Part shown: piece by piece, positions 27,774 through 37,326 of the stretch
Numbering within the stretch: the first letter of the stretch is position 1
Layout: each line of letters begins with the position of its first letter
Assembly (NCBI RefSeq): GCF_033095785.1
Contig: NZ_CP137134.1
Location: 2,976,001-3,040,000 of the forward strand
Reading direction: 5' to 3'
Origin: Nitrosospira sp. Is2
GTDB lineage: Bacteria; Pseudomonadota; Gammaproteobacteria; Burkholderiales; Nitrosomonadaceae
DNA: 64,000 bases
The notes under the pieces: model-generated
Seen by the model: only the letters and a program-made list of their open reading frames with translations
Databases searched by the model: none
Told to the model about the DNA's origin: nothing
Program-made: the position numbers and the translations under genes

Positions 27774-28235
27774 ATGGAACGCCTGACGATATCGCTTGAT
27801 GACCGGCTTTCGAAGCAGTTTGAGGCTGTGATGCACAAACGCGGATATTTCAATCGCTCTGAGGCTATCCGTGACCTGATAAGGGATATGGTTGAATCCG
27901 TCCGCCTGGAGGAACATGTCGAAGGACACTGTATGGCCACGCTCAGCTATATATATAATCATCATGAACGTGAATTGGCCAGCTCCCTCACCTCAACACA
28001 ACACGACCATCACAACCTCACGCTATCCACTATGCATGTGCATATGGACCATGACAATTGCCTGGAGGTAACGATATTGCGCGGCACGATCAGGGATGTG
28101 ACCGATTTTGCCAACCTTGTTACCGCTACACCTGGGGTAAGGCATGGCAAATTGCATCTGTTGCCAGTTGACATTGTACAAGAGCAGCATTCTCCCGATT
28201 CCGAGCCGCATGTTCATAGCAATCCGCTTACGTGA
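27774..28235 (+). CDS. nikR: nickel-responsive regulator NikR
   Basis: Ribbon-helix-helix repressor activated by nickel (153 residues). The N-terminal RHH is MERLTISLDDRLSKQFEAVM, with RGYFNRSEAIRDLIR. The ACT-like metal domain has HHNLTLSTMHVHMDHDNC, in which the H-x-H and the Cys six residues later correspond to the high-affinity nickel ligands of E. coli NikR (His87, His89, Cys95), and the upstream His to His76. The ATG at 27774 has GGAG 9 nt before it. It probably controls the receptor upstream and links nickel supply to urease. Confidence 0.95.
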   Translation: MERLTISLDDRLSKQFEAVMHKRGYFNRSEAIRDLIRDMVESVRLEEHVEGHCMATLSYIYNHHERELASSLTSTQHDHHNLTLSTMHVHMDHDNCLEVTILRGTIRDVTDFANLVTATPGVRHGKLHLLPVDIVQEQHSPDSEPHVHSNPLT

Positions 28236-28410
28236 TGGAAAACGTTGGCAATATGGGAAGCGGAGCATAACGCCGGCGCCGGTATTGACGATACCCGCAT
28301 TGACGTACCACGACGCCGGCCTGTTCTACATCAACCTTTCCCCCAAGCCGAAAGACCAGGGAAACCATGCGGTCGCCCCAGCGGACTGGGCTTTGGCGTC
28401 ATTAGACGGC

Positions 28411-29046
28411 CTATTCCAGCAATTTATGCTCGGCCACATAGCGAACCAACTGGGCGTTGTTCTGCATCCCCATTTTTTCCAGGATGCGGGCACGGTAGGT
28501 GCTAACCGTTTTGGTGCTTAACACCAGTTTTTGCGAGATTTCGGTTAATGATACGCCAGCTGCAATAAGCTTGAGGACATGGAGCTCCCGATCGGAAAGC
28601 ATGGAATGGGGGGATGTTGTCGACGGGGAACCGAGATCGAACAGAAGCTTCTCTGCCACTTTTGGATCGATATATCGTCCTCCATTGGCCAGCCGGCGGA
28701 TAACAGAGATCAGCAGGTCGGTCGGGCTATTTTTGGTGAGATAGGCGGAGGCGCCAGCGCGTATGGTCCTGATGGCATATTCGTCCTCATGATAGGTACT
28801 CAACATTAACACCTGATGCTTCGCTCCATCGTTCATTAGCCGTTTTAGCACCTCCAATCCGTTCATTTCGGGCATGTTGACGTCCAGCAAAGCAACATCC
28901 CATCCGCCCTGACGCATTTTTTCGAGGGCGTCGAGTCCGTCTGTCGCTTCCCCCACCACGATGATATCTGCTGTTTCTCCGAGAATTCGTTTTAGCCCGT
29001 CGCGGAAAAGCCTGTGGTCGTCAGCTAAGAAGGTTTTGATTATCAT
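28411..29046 (-). CDS. NarL/LuxR-family response regulator
   Basis: A 211-residue two-component regulator. The receiver domain has the acidic pocket (FLADDHRLFRDGL), phospho-acceptor Asp in DVALLDVNMPEMNG, and the conserved LTKNS. The C-terminal LuxR-type helix-turn-helix is LSDRELHVLKLIAAGVSLTEISQKLVLSTKTVSTYRARILEKM. It lies downstream of the histidine kinase on the same strand, with a 301-base gap. Targets unknown; the porin-urease cluster beyond the kinase is a plausible one. Confidence 0.93.
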   Translation of the reverse strand: MIIKTFLADDHRLFRDGLKRILGETADIIVVGEATDGLDALEKMRQGGWDVALLDVNMPEMNGLEVLKRLMNDGAKHQVLMLSTYHEDEYAIRTIRAGASAYLTKNSPTDLLISVIRRLANGGRYIDPKVAEKLLFDLGSPSTTSPHSMLSDRELHVLKLIAAGVSLTEISQKLVLSTKTVSTYRARILEKMGMQNNAQLVRYVAEHKLLE

Positions 29047-29347
29047 GTTTATTCATTCAGATCAGTGAAACTGCCGCTAATGGCGGGAATGTACCAGACG
29101 GCAGACGAGAGTGTACGGTAGTCAAGTTCGTAACAATGCGATGTTTAGCCATGTTTGCCTGCTGTTCTTTATTTGCGATTGGGAGCGAACCGCGGTTCCT
29201 ATCCTCAACATCACTGGGTTGATGCATGTCCGACCGTCAACCTGGTTAAATGGCGTGTTCCCGCGGTTTTTCCCCCTAGGGCAGTAGGACAAATGCGGGC
29301 GCAGATGCCGGCACAGGTGTCCATTTATATCCGGGACAAAAGTCAGC
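29047..29347. other. gap between kinase and response regulator genes
   Basis: A 301-base spacer inside what would normally be a compact kinase-regulator pair. I see no convincing ORF. It may hold a separate promoter for the regulator. Confidence 0.35.
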
Positions 29348-31372
29348 TCATGTCCCCAACAAGTTTTTGATTGATTGCTTTCGTAGCGATAGAGACGGGC
29401 CAATCGCCAGATCCGTCAGCTTCCTTGGTATGCGCACGCGAACCTCAGTTCCTTGCTGCCGCGAACTGGTGATGTCGATACTGCCTCCCAGCACCGCTGC
29501 CCGTTCACGCATTCCAAGCAGGCCAAACGACTTTTTCTTCGTAGCGTTCTCGGAATCAAATCCTTTTCCATTGTCGCGCACCTCAACAATGAGATCGTTA
29601 GCGCTCTGCCAGAGATTGATCTCGACACAACTTGCTTCAGCATGTCGTGCCACATTGGTCAGGGATTCCTGCACTATCCGAAATATGGCCACAGTCTGAT
29701 CTTCATCCAAATGGACGGGTTCATCCATCAACCGCAGTATGCAGCTTACACCGCTGTGTTTCTTGAATTCGCCGGTCAATTTTTTGAGGGCGGTTACGAT
29801 CCCCAAACCAAGCGAAGCCGGGCGCAAATGTTCGGCAACATTGTGCACACTTTGATCTGCCTTATGCACCAGTTCCGCCATGTTGCGCCTGATGCTTTCC
29901 ACCCTGTCGCTTCTATGATCTTCCCCGCTTTTCAGGAGAGAGATTTCCAGGTGCAATGCGGCCAGGAGCTGTCCAAGTTCATCGTGAATTTCGCGGGCAA
30001 TATATTTACGATCTTCTTCCCGCATCCGCTCCACGTGTGCCGCAAATTCCCGTATCGCTGCATCCCGCACCCGAAGCTCCTGCTCTACAAGCAGACGTGC
30101 CTCCGCCTGCTTGTGTTCCAACCACTTTCCTAGATCGTCGCCAATTACATCGATCAGATTCTGTTCATCCGGCAACAAGAACGGTTGATCTTCACAGTAA
30201 AAAACCGCTAGCCAGCCGTAAGGCTCGCCGTAGACGGTAATTTGCTTGCGTAACTCGCGTTTATAGTCCCTGCCAAGGTGGTCGGAGATGAACTGCCTGT
30301 CGTCCAGTTCTATTTGGATCGTGGCGATTGAGGGGACTTGCATCGCCGCGATCAGCTCCACAAAAATCGTCCTGCAAACTTCCTCCAGCGACCCTGCTTC
30401 CATACCGCGTCGGATCGCATAAAAGCAATTGATCTCCTTTAATCGCTCGCGTAATGATTCCTCGACCTGTTTGAGTTTCATGATTTCATGTTCGATGGCT
30501 TCCGCCATGGTATTGAAGTCGGCGCCGAGTTCGGCGATCTCATTGCGGGTGGAGATATCACAGCGGGTCGAATAGCTGCCTTGGGCGATACTGCTCGCCT
30601 GGCGACTGAGATAGTCGAGCGGGCGCAGGATATTACGCCGCATGTAGAAAGTGGCGACGACTACCACGAGCAACGCACCGCAAAGCACTGCCAGCATTAG
30701 AAAGATTTGTTGCTGGAATTTCGATTGCAAATTACCCAGCATTGTTTGCGTGCGGTTCTCCAGTTCCAGCATGAACTGGCTGATGGGTGCCATGATTCTG
30801 GTCTTTTCAGCCTTATAACGCTCACCAAATAACAAATCGATCGCGAAATCGCGATCAGGTGGACAGGATATGGTGTAACTGCCGGAGCGGTCCTTGCACC
30901 ATCCTTTTATCGCGGCAAATGCCTGTTTTTCAAGGTTTACCAAGTTATCCGAATTCTTCTGCGATTGCTGAAGCAGATCAAGCTCTCGCCTGCTGAAACC
31001 TTCACGACGCATCAGATCTATCAAGGCGACAGGATTGCCGTGGGTGCCGGGTGAAGCAATCCTGTTTTCATCCCAATAGGTTATGGGGTAATTTTGGGCG
31101 CGCGCCCGTTTGCCGTTTCGAATGTCAAGGATCTCGAAAAAGGAGCGCTCATATGTGGGATCGCGGGTGATGACGTAGCTACGCGCCATCCTTGTCAGAT
31201 TTTCGGAACTTTGGAATAACTCATTTGCAAGTTGCAGAGAATGGTGTTTCTGACGCTCAGCTTTGGTGATCTCGTCCAGTGTGCCAAGGGCATGAGAAGT
31301 AAGCAGTATGAGCAGGCTCAGCACCATCACGATGAAGATGAGATAAAAGTTCGTGAAAAGACCAATCCTCAT
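29348..31372 (-). CDS. membrane sensor histidine kinase (NarX-like architecture)
   Basis: A 674-residue kinase. Helix 1 (about 5-28), a periplasmic sensor of about 200 residues containing two Cys (GWCKDRSGSYTISCPP), helix 2 (MLAVLCGALLVVVVATFYM), HAMP, a GAF-like segment (about 320-440), HisKA_3 with phospho-acceptor His in IAREIHDELGQLLAALHLE, and the HATPase N-box ESLTNVARHAEA and DNGKGFD. The signal is unknown. It is divergent from the porin-urease operon and followed by its likely partner regulator. Confidence 0.93.
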   Translation of the reverse strand: MRIGLFTNFYLIFIVMVLSLLILLTSHALGTLDEITKAERQKHHSLQLANELFQSSENLTRMARSYVITRDPTYERSFFEILDIRNGKRARAQNYPITYWDENRIASPGTHGNPVALIDLMRREGFSRRELDLLQQSQKNSDNLVNLEKQAFAAIKGWCKDRSGSYTISCPPDRDFAIDLLFGERYKAEKTRIMAPISQFMLELENRTQTMLGNLQSKFQQQIFLMLAVLCGALLVVVVATFYMRRNILRPLDYLSRQASSIAQGSYSTRCDISTRNEIAELGADFNTMAEAIEHEIMKLKQVEESLRERLKEINCFYAIRRGMEAGSLEEVCRTIFVELIAAMQVPSIATIQIELDDRQFISDHLGRDYKRELRKQITVYGEPYGWLAVFYCEDQPFLLPDEQNLIDVIGDDLGKWLEHKQAEARLLVEQELRVRDAAIREFAAHVERMREEDRKYIAREIHDELGQLLAALHLEISLLKSGEDHRSDRVESIRRNMAELVHKADQSVHNVAEHLRPASLGLGIVTALKKLTGEFKKHSGVSCILRLMDEPVHLDEDQTVAIFRIVQESLTNVARHAEASCVEINLWQSANDLIVEVRDNGKGFDSENATKKKSFGLLGMRERAAVLGGSIDITSSRQQGTEVRVRIPRKLTDLAIGPSLSLRKQSIKNLLGT

Positions 31373-31883
31373 GTTTTTCCCTTTGACTGGTTAGATCAAC
31401 TGACAAGCTGCTGCTACGCCCGCCGGCCCGCGCGTCTCATGCGTGTCATTTTTCATGTAGTTTGGCCTGTTTCGAATTTGAACGGCAGTGACGGTGCTTG
31501 ACCTTGACCGAGCACACTTCCTTGCCGTGCAAACGAACGATAGCTCCGGGCAAACATCGGACGAGCGCAGGCCCGGAAAGTCGTGATAACAATCCGTGCT
31601 TCTGTACCTGAGCCTTCCCCCCAACGCCCGTTTCATGAGGCCAACAATACCTCAAGCGCTGCCTCAAGTGTCAACTTGAGCACTGTCTGAGCCCTGTCGC
31701 GAACTTAACTCGATGAGCATTCGTAAGAGAGTAATAAATATGAACAAATTTTCATATATAAAATTTGCAGTCTGTGGATAGTTATCAGTGATTAATACTA
31801 AAAACTCCCTCATGATTATGCAAGCCGGGTTAACGGACAAAAAAGACTTTTTTATCAGACATTTTGAGGTGAGGGTATATAAC
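31373..31883. other. kinase/porin divergent region
   Basis: About 510 bases. Besides the inverted repeat at 31663-31680 it holds an AT-rich stretch (around 31738-31770) suited to a promoter for the porin-urease operon. No gene is supported here. Confidence 0.4.
31651..31680. promoter_or_regulatory. candidate operator upstream of porin-urease operon
   Basis: CTCAAGTGTCAACTTGAG (31663-31680) is a perfect 7-4-7 palindrome. A further CTCAAG lies at 31651-31656, 12 bases upstream in direct orientation. This arrangement of one palindrome plus a spaced half-site is typical of a regulator binding site. Which protein binds is unknown. Confidence 0.5.
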
Positions 31884-33200
31884 GTGGCCAGCTATGTATC
31901 GATGTCGGCTGAGGGCGCTTCGCAAGAAAATGTTTTCCGGAAGCAACACGGGAGCTGCCTTTTTGTTCGCCTGGCATGGCTGCCGGCGCTAGTGATTTCC
32001 GCGATGTTGCTCTCCGCCGTCGCGACGGCGGAGGATCTTCAGCTGCCGAAAGGTCCCAAGTATGTTATCGACGATACCAAATGGATGACGATAGGAATGG
32101 GTTTTCGTGGATCGGGCGTATGGGTGCAAAATCGCGCAACGGATACTTTCAGGAATGATTTCAGCATTGATAATGCTCGGGTCTATTTGAATGGGCAGGT
32201 ACACCAATACGTCAAATTCGAGATCAACACCGAGTGTTTTTTCTGTAACAACACCCAACCGGACTCCAACCCGAAGATGTCCTACAACATCCTCGATGCG
32301 ATCGGGAAATTCGAGTACAACCGATATCTCAATATCTGGGGCGGCCGCATGCTGGTGCCCACGGAACGGGGCGAGTTGAGCGGTCCTTTTTTTCAGGCAA
32401 CCCACGATGCCTTCAAGACACCCTTCTTTTCCCAGGATTTCAGCACCAAGTTCGGCAGCGGCGGTGCGGGCCGATATGGTCGTGATGACGGCGGAACTTT
32501 CTGGGGGAGTGTCGAACCGGGGTTTATCAAAGGTACGCTGGGCTATGCAGTAGGCGTTTATAGAGGCCTGCAGTCATCCTCCACTCTGGGACCCAATCAG
32601 GGAGATGATGTGCTGTGGGCCGGACGATTCACCTACAACTTCCTGAATCCGGAAAAAAATCCCGGCTACTACACCAGCAGTACCTATTTCGGTAAGGCCG
32701 GAGATATTCTGGCGCTTGCGTTTGGCGCATCGTACCAAAAAAATGGCGCAGGTTCATTTGCCAACCGGAGCGATTTTCTGGGGTTGGTTGGTGACGTGCT
32801 TTTCGAGAAGGTATTACCCCGAAATACGGGGGTGGTTACAGTGAATGGGGAGTACAAGCAGTTTTACGCCAACTATGCGCCCGCCGCGTTTGCTGACCCG
32901 GCATGTTTTTGCATATTCGACGGGAAATCCTGGACAGTCACGGGCCTTTATTTAATACCCATCAAGGTCGGGATAGGAAAGTTTCAGCCTTATGGCAGGT
33001 TTACCAGCGTCCAGCCCAACAATAGCAGCAAGCGGGAAGAGATAGAGGGTGGAGTGAACTATATCATCGATGGCTTCAACGCCCGCATCTCCGCGTACTA
33101 CCAACATGGCGACCTGTTTACCAAGGGCCTCAATTACGCGCCGGGGGTAACGGGCGAGAAAGTCGATATTTTCAAATTATCTTTCCAGCTGCAGATGTGA
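31884..33200 (+). CDS. outer-membrane porin (OprP/OprO-like), probable urea or amide channel
   Basis: A 438-residue beta-barrel with a signal segment (LAWLPALVISAMLLSAVATA) and porin-type repeats (DNARVYLNGQVHQYVKFEIN; IWGGRMLVPTERGELSGPFF), ending in VDIFKLSFQLQM. The GTG at 31884 is chosen because AGGTGAGGG lies 8 nt before it. ureD starts 49 bases downstream, so it is probably the first gene of the urease operon; an FmdC-like role in urea uptake is inferred. The barrel unusually contains ECFFC and ACFC. Confidence 0.82.
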   Translation: MASYVSMSAEGASQENVFRKQHGSCLFVRLAWLPALVISAMLLSAVATAEDLQLPKGPKYVIDDTKWMTIGMGFRGSGVWVQNRATDTFRNDFSIDNARVYLNGQVHQYVKFEINTECFFCNNTQPDSNPKMSYNILDAIGKFEYNRYLNIWGGRMLVPTERGELSGPFFQATHDAFKTPFFSQDFSTKFGSGGAGRYGRDDGGTFWGSVEPGFIKGTLGYAVGVYRGLQSSSTLGPNQGDDVLWAGRFTYNFLNPEKNPGYYTSSTYFGKAGDILALAFGASYQKNGAGSFANRSDFLGLVGDVLFEKVLPRNTGVVTVNGEYKQFYANYAPAAFADPACFCIFDGKSWTVTGLYLIPIKVGIGKFQPYGRFTSVQPNNSSKREEIEGGVNYIIDGFNARISAYYQHGDLFTKGLNYAPGVTGEKVDIFKLSFQLQM

Positions 33201-33249
33201 TTATCAACCGTGGAGCTTCACGCCTACTATCGTCGGGTAACAACAAGAA

Positions 33250-34191
33250 ATGAGCGCGAACAAGCAGGTGGAAAATTCAGTGACCAGACCGGGCTCCAAT
33301 GCTCCAGTCCACGGTTTACACGTGGTGCCGTATCCGGCACAGCCGATGATCAACGTACCGCATACGCCACTGCAAGCTCGGCTATCCCTCGGATATTCCG
33401 AGGATAGGGGCACCACACGGCTGGTGGATCGCGACCATTACGGCCCCTTGCTGGTACAAAAACCTCTCTATCCGGAAGGCCGGGAAGTCTGCCATACCGT
33501 CATCATCCACCCGCCCGGCGGGGTGGTGGGCGGAGATGAGCTGGAGATCACGGCAAATGTCGGCAAGGCGGCGCAGGTGCAAATCACTACCCCCGGTGCT
33601 GCCAAGTGGTACAAGGCCAACGGACATGTCTCGCACCAAAATATAAGGCTCAACGTCGGTGCCGGGGGATCGCTTGAGTGGGTACCACAGGAAACCATCT
33701 TTTTCGACAATGCGGACCTCGTCCTGGATCATCAAGTCAGGCTGGAGAAGGACGCGAACTATATAGGGTGCGAGATTCTCTGCTTCGGCCGCACGGCATC
33801 CGGTGAGTCCTTCAATGGCGGCCGTATCCGGCAACGCACCCGCATCTATCGCGACGGAAAATTGATCTGGCTGGAGCAGATCCGGCTGCTTGGAGGGAGT
33901 GGGGCCATGAGAGGGCCTCTCGCCCTGGCGGGCAGGACAGTTTGCGGAACACTGATTTTGACCGGAAGAGCAATCCCACGGGAGTTGATTGAGTCAGCAA
34001 GGGAAGGGGCGGAGAGCATCGCGGGAGACGCGAGTCGCGTTGGCGTGTCCCAGTTGAAGTCGGCGGTGGTCGTGCGTTATCTGGGTGATTCCAGCGAAAC
34101 GGCTCGGCGTGTCATGTTGCATATATGGGGGTTGTTTCGTCCGGCAATGCTTGGTCGCGCAGCAATCGTGCCACGCATGTGGAACACATGA
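33250..34191 (+). CDS. ureD: urease accessory protein UreD
   Basis: Scaffold for nickel insertion into urease, acting with UreF and UreG on the apoenzyme. The 313 residues show ARLSLGYSEDRGTTRLVDRDHYGPLLVQKPLYPEG, HTVIIHPPGGVVGGDELEI, TTPGAAKWYK and WVPQETIFFDNA, all typical of UreD/UreH. It heads the ureDABCEFG series and follows the porin closely. Confidence 0.96.
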   Translation: MSANKQVENSVTRPGSNAPVHGLHVVPYPAQPMINVPHTPLQARLSLGYSEDRGTTRLVDRDHYGPLLVQKPLYPEGREVCHTVIIHPPGGVVGGDELEITANVGKAAQVQITTPGAAKWYKANGHVSHQNIRLNVGAGGSLEWVPQETIFFDNADLVLDHQVRLEKDANYIGCEILCFGRTASGESFNGGRIRQRTRIYRDGKLIWLEQIRLLGGSGAMRGPLALAGRTVCGTLILTGRAIPRELIESAREGAESIAGDASRVGVSQLKSAVVVRYLGDSSETARRVMLHIWGLFRPAMLGRAAIVPRMWNT

Positions 34192-34300
34192 TCCCCGCTC
34201 CAGGTGGGCACTTTTTATTTTGGAAAAGATTTGCGGAAGATTGCTCGAGCTTGCAATCGCGTTGACGGGTTGACAACTATTTTTTACTGAGGAGAAGACA

Positions 34301-34603
34301 ATGGACCTTACACCAAGGGAGAAGGACAAGCTTCAGATATTTACCGCCGGCTTGGTGGCGGAGAGGCGCAAGGCGCGTGGGTTGCGCCTCAACTATCCCG
34401 AAGCGGTCGCGCTGATTACCTGCGCCGTGATGGAGGGCGCTCGCGACGGCAATACAGTGGCCGAACTCATGTCACACGGCACCCGCGTGCTGTCGCGGGC
34501 AGACGTGATGGAAGGCGTTCCGGAAATGATTCCTGATATCCAGATCGAGGCCACCTTTCCGGATGGGACCAAGCTGGTAACTGTCCACAACCCTATTCCC
34601 TAA
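34301..34603 (+). CDS. ureA: urease gamma subunit
   Basis: Structural subunit of the (alpha-beta-gamma)3 urease. 100 residues, the usual length for a separate gamma chain: MDLTPREKDKLQIFTAGLVAERRKARGLRLNYPEAVALI, then EGARDGNTVAELM and VPEMIPDIQIEATFPDGTKLVTVHNPI. A strong ribosome binding site (GAGGAG) precedes it. A 109-base gap separates it from ureD. Confidence 0.97.
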   Translation: MDLTPREKDKLQIFTAGLVAERRKARGLRLNYPEAVALITCAVMEGARDGNTVAELMSHGTRVLSRADVMEGVPEMIPDIQIEATFPDGTKLVTVHNPIP

Positions 34604-34619
34604 AAACAAGGAGACCAAG

Positions 34620-34943
34620 ATGGCAAGATTACCAATGGTCCCGGGCGAAGTGTTTGTGCAGCCCGGCGATATCGAACTGAACGTCGGCAGAAAAACCAAG
34701 ACCCTCAAGGCTTCGAATGGCGGAGACAGGCCTATACAAATCGGTTCGCATTTCCATTTTTATGAAGTCAATTCGGCAATGGAATTCGACCGGGAGGCTG
34801 CTTATGGCATGCGCCTGAACATCATGGCGGGCACGGCCGTGCGTTTCGAACCGGGCCAGGAACGCACCGTTGAACTGGTCGAACTTGCTGGGGAGCGGAC
34901 AGTGTACGGATTTAACCAGAAAGTGATGGGTAAACTGAAATAA
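34620..34943 (+). CDS. ureB: urease beta subunit
   Basis: Structural subunit, 107 residues, not fused to gamma. Motifs: PGEVFVQPGDIELN, NGGDRPIQIGSHFHFYEVN, LNIMAGTAVRFEPGQERTVELVELAG. AAGGAGA precedes the start, 16 bases after the ureA stop. Confidence 0.97.
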   Translation: MARLPMVPGEVFVQPGDIELNVGRKTKTLKASNGGDRPIQIGSHFHFYEVNSAMEFDREAAYGMRLNIMAGTAVRFEPGQERTVELVELAGERTVYGFNQKVMGKLK

Positions 34944-34979
34944 CTGTTTACTCCCAATAAAACTACAGAGGAGCGAAAA

Positions 34980-36686
34980 ATGACTTTCAATATGTCCCGT
35001 CAGGCCTACGTCGAAATGATGGGTCCCACTACGGGTGATCGTGTCCGACTCGCCGATACCGAACTTTTTATCGAGATTGAGAAAGATTTCACGACCTACG
35101 GAGAGGAAGTAAAATTTGGCGGCGGCAAGGTGATACGCGACGGTATGGGGCAATCACAGCGCAATCATGCCGACGTAATGGATACCGTCATCACAAATGC
35201 AGTGATCATCGATCACTGGGGAATTGTCAAGGCGGATATTGGCCTGAAAAATGGCATGATCGCGGCAATCGGCAAAGCCGGAAATCCGGATATACAGCCG
35301 AACGTCACGATGAACATCGGCGCAGCAACCGAAATCATAGCCGGTGAAAATCTTATCGTCACTGCCGGTGGCGTTGACAGTCACATACACTTCATTTGCC
35401 CGCAACAGGCCGAAGATGCCATGATGAACGGCATTACCACGATGCTGGGCGGCGGGACAGGCCCGGCTGTGGGCACAGCGGCCACGACTTGTACGCCAGG
35501 GCCCTGGCATATTCATTCAATGCTGCGGGCGTCGGACGGCATGGTGATGAATACCGGCTTTTTTGGAAAGGGCAATGTCAGTCTGCCGACCCCGAATGAG
35601 GAACAGATCCTGGCGGGCGCATGCGGCCTGAAATTGCACGAGGACTGGGGCACAACTTATGCCGCCATCGATAACTGCCTCTCGGTGGCCGACAAGTACG
35701 ACATCCAGGTCGCGATCCATACGGATACGATTAACGAAGGCGGCTACCTGGAAAATACGATTGCCGCGATGAAAGACCGCACCATTCACACGTTTCATAC
35801 TGAAGGTGCCGGAGGCGGGCACGCGCCCGACATCATCGCCGTGGTAGGTCAGGAGAACGTCTTGCCGTCCTCCACCAATCCCACCCGCCCCTACACGGTC
35901 AACACCCTGGACGAACACCTGGATATGCTGATGGTATGCCATCACCTGCATGCCAATATCGCAGAGGATCTGGCATTCGCGGAATCCCGCATCCGTAAGG
36001 AAACCATCGCAGCCGAGGATATCCTGCATGACATGGGCGCCATTTCAATGATGTCGTCGGATTCGCAGGCGATGGGCCGAATTGGTGAAGTGGTAATGCG
36101 CACCTGGCAGACGGCGCACAAAATGAAAATACAGCGCGGCACGCTGCAGGAGGACACTTCCAGGAACGATAATTTCCGGGTAAAGCGTTATATCGCAAAA
36201 TACACCATTAACCCTGCGATTACGCATGGCGTTGCGCACGCAATCGGTTCGGTCGAGGTGGGCAAATACGCCGATCTGGTCTTGTGGAGGCCCGCGTTCT
36301 TCGGCGTCAAACCGTCGATGATTCTGAAGGGCGGAATGATTGCCGCATCCCTGATGGGTGATCCTAACGCCTCGATTCCTACCCCGCAGCCGGTACATTA
36401 TCGTTACATGTTCGGTGGGTACGGCGGGGGAATCAAGACCTCGTGCTTCACGTTTACCTCGCAGGCGGCTATTGACGGTGGGCTGGTGGACAGCCTGAAG
36501 CTGGACAAGAACCTGATTGCGGTCAAGAACACACGTAATCTGCGCAAGAAGGACATGATCCACAATGGTGCGACCCCAAAAATGGAAGTCGACCCTGAAA
36601 CCTACGAGGTACGGGCCGACGGACAGCTGTTGACCTGCGGCGCAGAAGATGTTCTGCCCATGGCCCAGCGCTATTTCCTGTTCTGA
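34980..36686 (+). CDS. ureC: urease alpha (catalytic) subunit
   Basis: Hydrolyses urea to ammonia and carbamate, and thus to CO2, at a di-nickel site. The 568 residues carry the nickel ligands in GGVDSHIHFICP, the carbamylated Lys in GACGLKLHEDWGTT, His in AIHTDTINEGG and HTFHTEGAGGGHAPD, and the flap MVCHHLHANIAEDLAFAESRIR with its Cys and His. The final nickel-ligand Asp is in MMSSDSQAMGR. Full length and intact. In ammonia oxidisers this supplies ammonia and CO2 from urea. Confidence 0.99.
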   Translation: MTFNMSRQAYVEMMGPTTGDRVRLADTELFIEIEKDFTTYGEEVKFGGGKVIRDGMGQSQRNHADVMDTVITNAVIIDHWGIVKADIGLKNGMIAAIGKAGNPDIQPNVTMNIGAATEIIAGENLIVTAGGVDSHIHFICPQQAEDAMMNGITTMLGGGTGPAVGTAATTCTPGPWHIHSMLRASDGMVMNTGFFGKGNVSLPTPNEEQILAGACGLKLHEDWGTTYAAIDNCLSVADKYDIQVAIHTDTINEGGYLENTIAAMKDRTIHTFHTEGAGGGHAPDIIAVVGQENVLPSSTNPTRPYTVNTLDEHLDMLMVCHHLHANIAEDLAFAESRIRKETIAAEDILHDMGAISMMSSDSQAMGRIGEVVMRTWQTAHKMKIQRGTLQEDTSRNDNFRVKRYIAKYTINPAITHGVAHAIGSVEVGKYADLVLWRPAFFGVKPSMILKGGMIAASLMGDPNASIPTPQPVHYRYMFGGYGGGIKTSCFTFTSQAAIDGGLVDSLKLDKNLIAVKNTRNLRKKDMIHNGATPKMEVDPETYEVRADGQLLTCGAEDVLPMAQRYFLF

Positions 36687-36792
36687 GTATATCCGCGTAG
36701 AAGCGCCGGTCGTGGATTCACATGCCGGCCGGACTACAGGGTATGCCTTTGGCAAGCAGGTTAGACGTCAAATTGATCTTTGAGGCAAAAAC

Positions 36793-37317
36793 ATGCTTAC
36801 GTTGAACACTAAGGTGGACCGCACGGATTCAATCTTTGCGGAGCTAGTCCTGCCTTATGAATTGCGGGAAAACAGTCGCCTGCGCGCCGCGCTCGCGTCC
36901 GGAGAGGAAGTTGCCATTTTTACTGTGCGAGGCACTGTGCTGCGGAATAACGATTTGCTAAAGGGCGACGATGGTCGCGTCGTGCAGATTGTTGCGGCGC
37001 AGGAACCCACCTATCGTGTCACCTGTGGCACGCCCGACAATTTGCTGCGCTGCGCATTTCATCTCGGCAATCGTCATACTCAGACGCAGGTGGGGGAAGG
37101 CTTTTTACGAATCCTCCAGGACAGCGTGCTGAAGGAGATGCTGGAGGGGCTGGGCGCGACGGTGACGGCGGAAAATGCGCAATTTGAGCCGGAGGCAGGC
37201 GCGTACAGTGGGGGCGGGCACCATCACCACGACGGTCACCACCACCATGCCCGTGGCCCGCTTGCGCCCATCCCGGTGCACCAGAAGATCCATCGGCCGT
37301 CCGATTCAAAGTCCTAG
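36793..37317 (+). CDS. ureE: urease nickel metallochaperone UreE
   Basis: Binds nickel and passes it to UreG. The 174 residues have the N-terminal peptide-binding domain (LVLPYELRENSRLRAAL), the metal-binding domain (LLRCAFHLGNRHTQTQV, with the dimer-interface His) and a His-rich tail containing two runs of four His (GGGHHHHDGHHHHARG), suggesting nickel storage. It starts 106 bases after ureC. Confidence 0.96.
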   Translation: MLTLNTKVDRTDSIFAELVLPYELRENSRLRAALASGEEVAIFTVRGTVLRNNDLLKGDDGRVVQIVAAQEPTYRVTCGTPDNLLRCAFHLGNRHTQTQVGEGFLRILQDSVLKEMLEGLGATVTAENAQFEPEAGAYSGGGHHHHDGHHHHARGPLAPIPVHQKIHRPSDSKS

Positions 37318-37326
37318 GCGATAACC

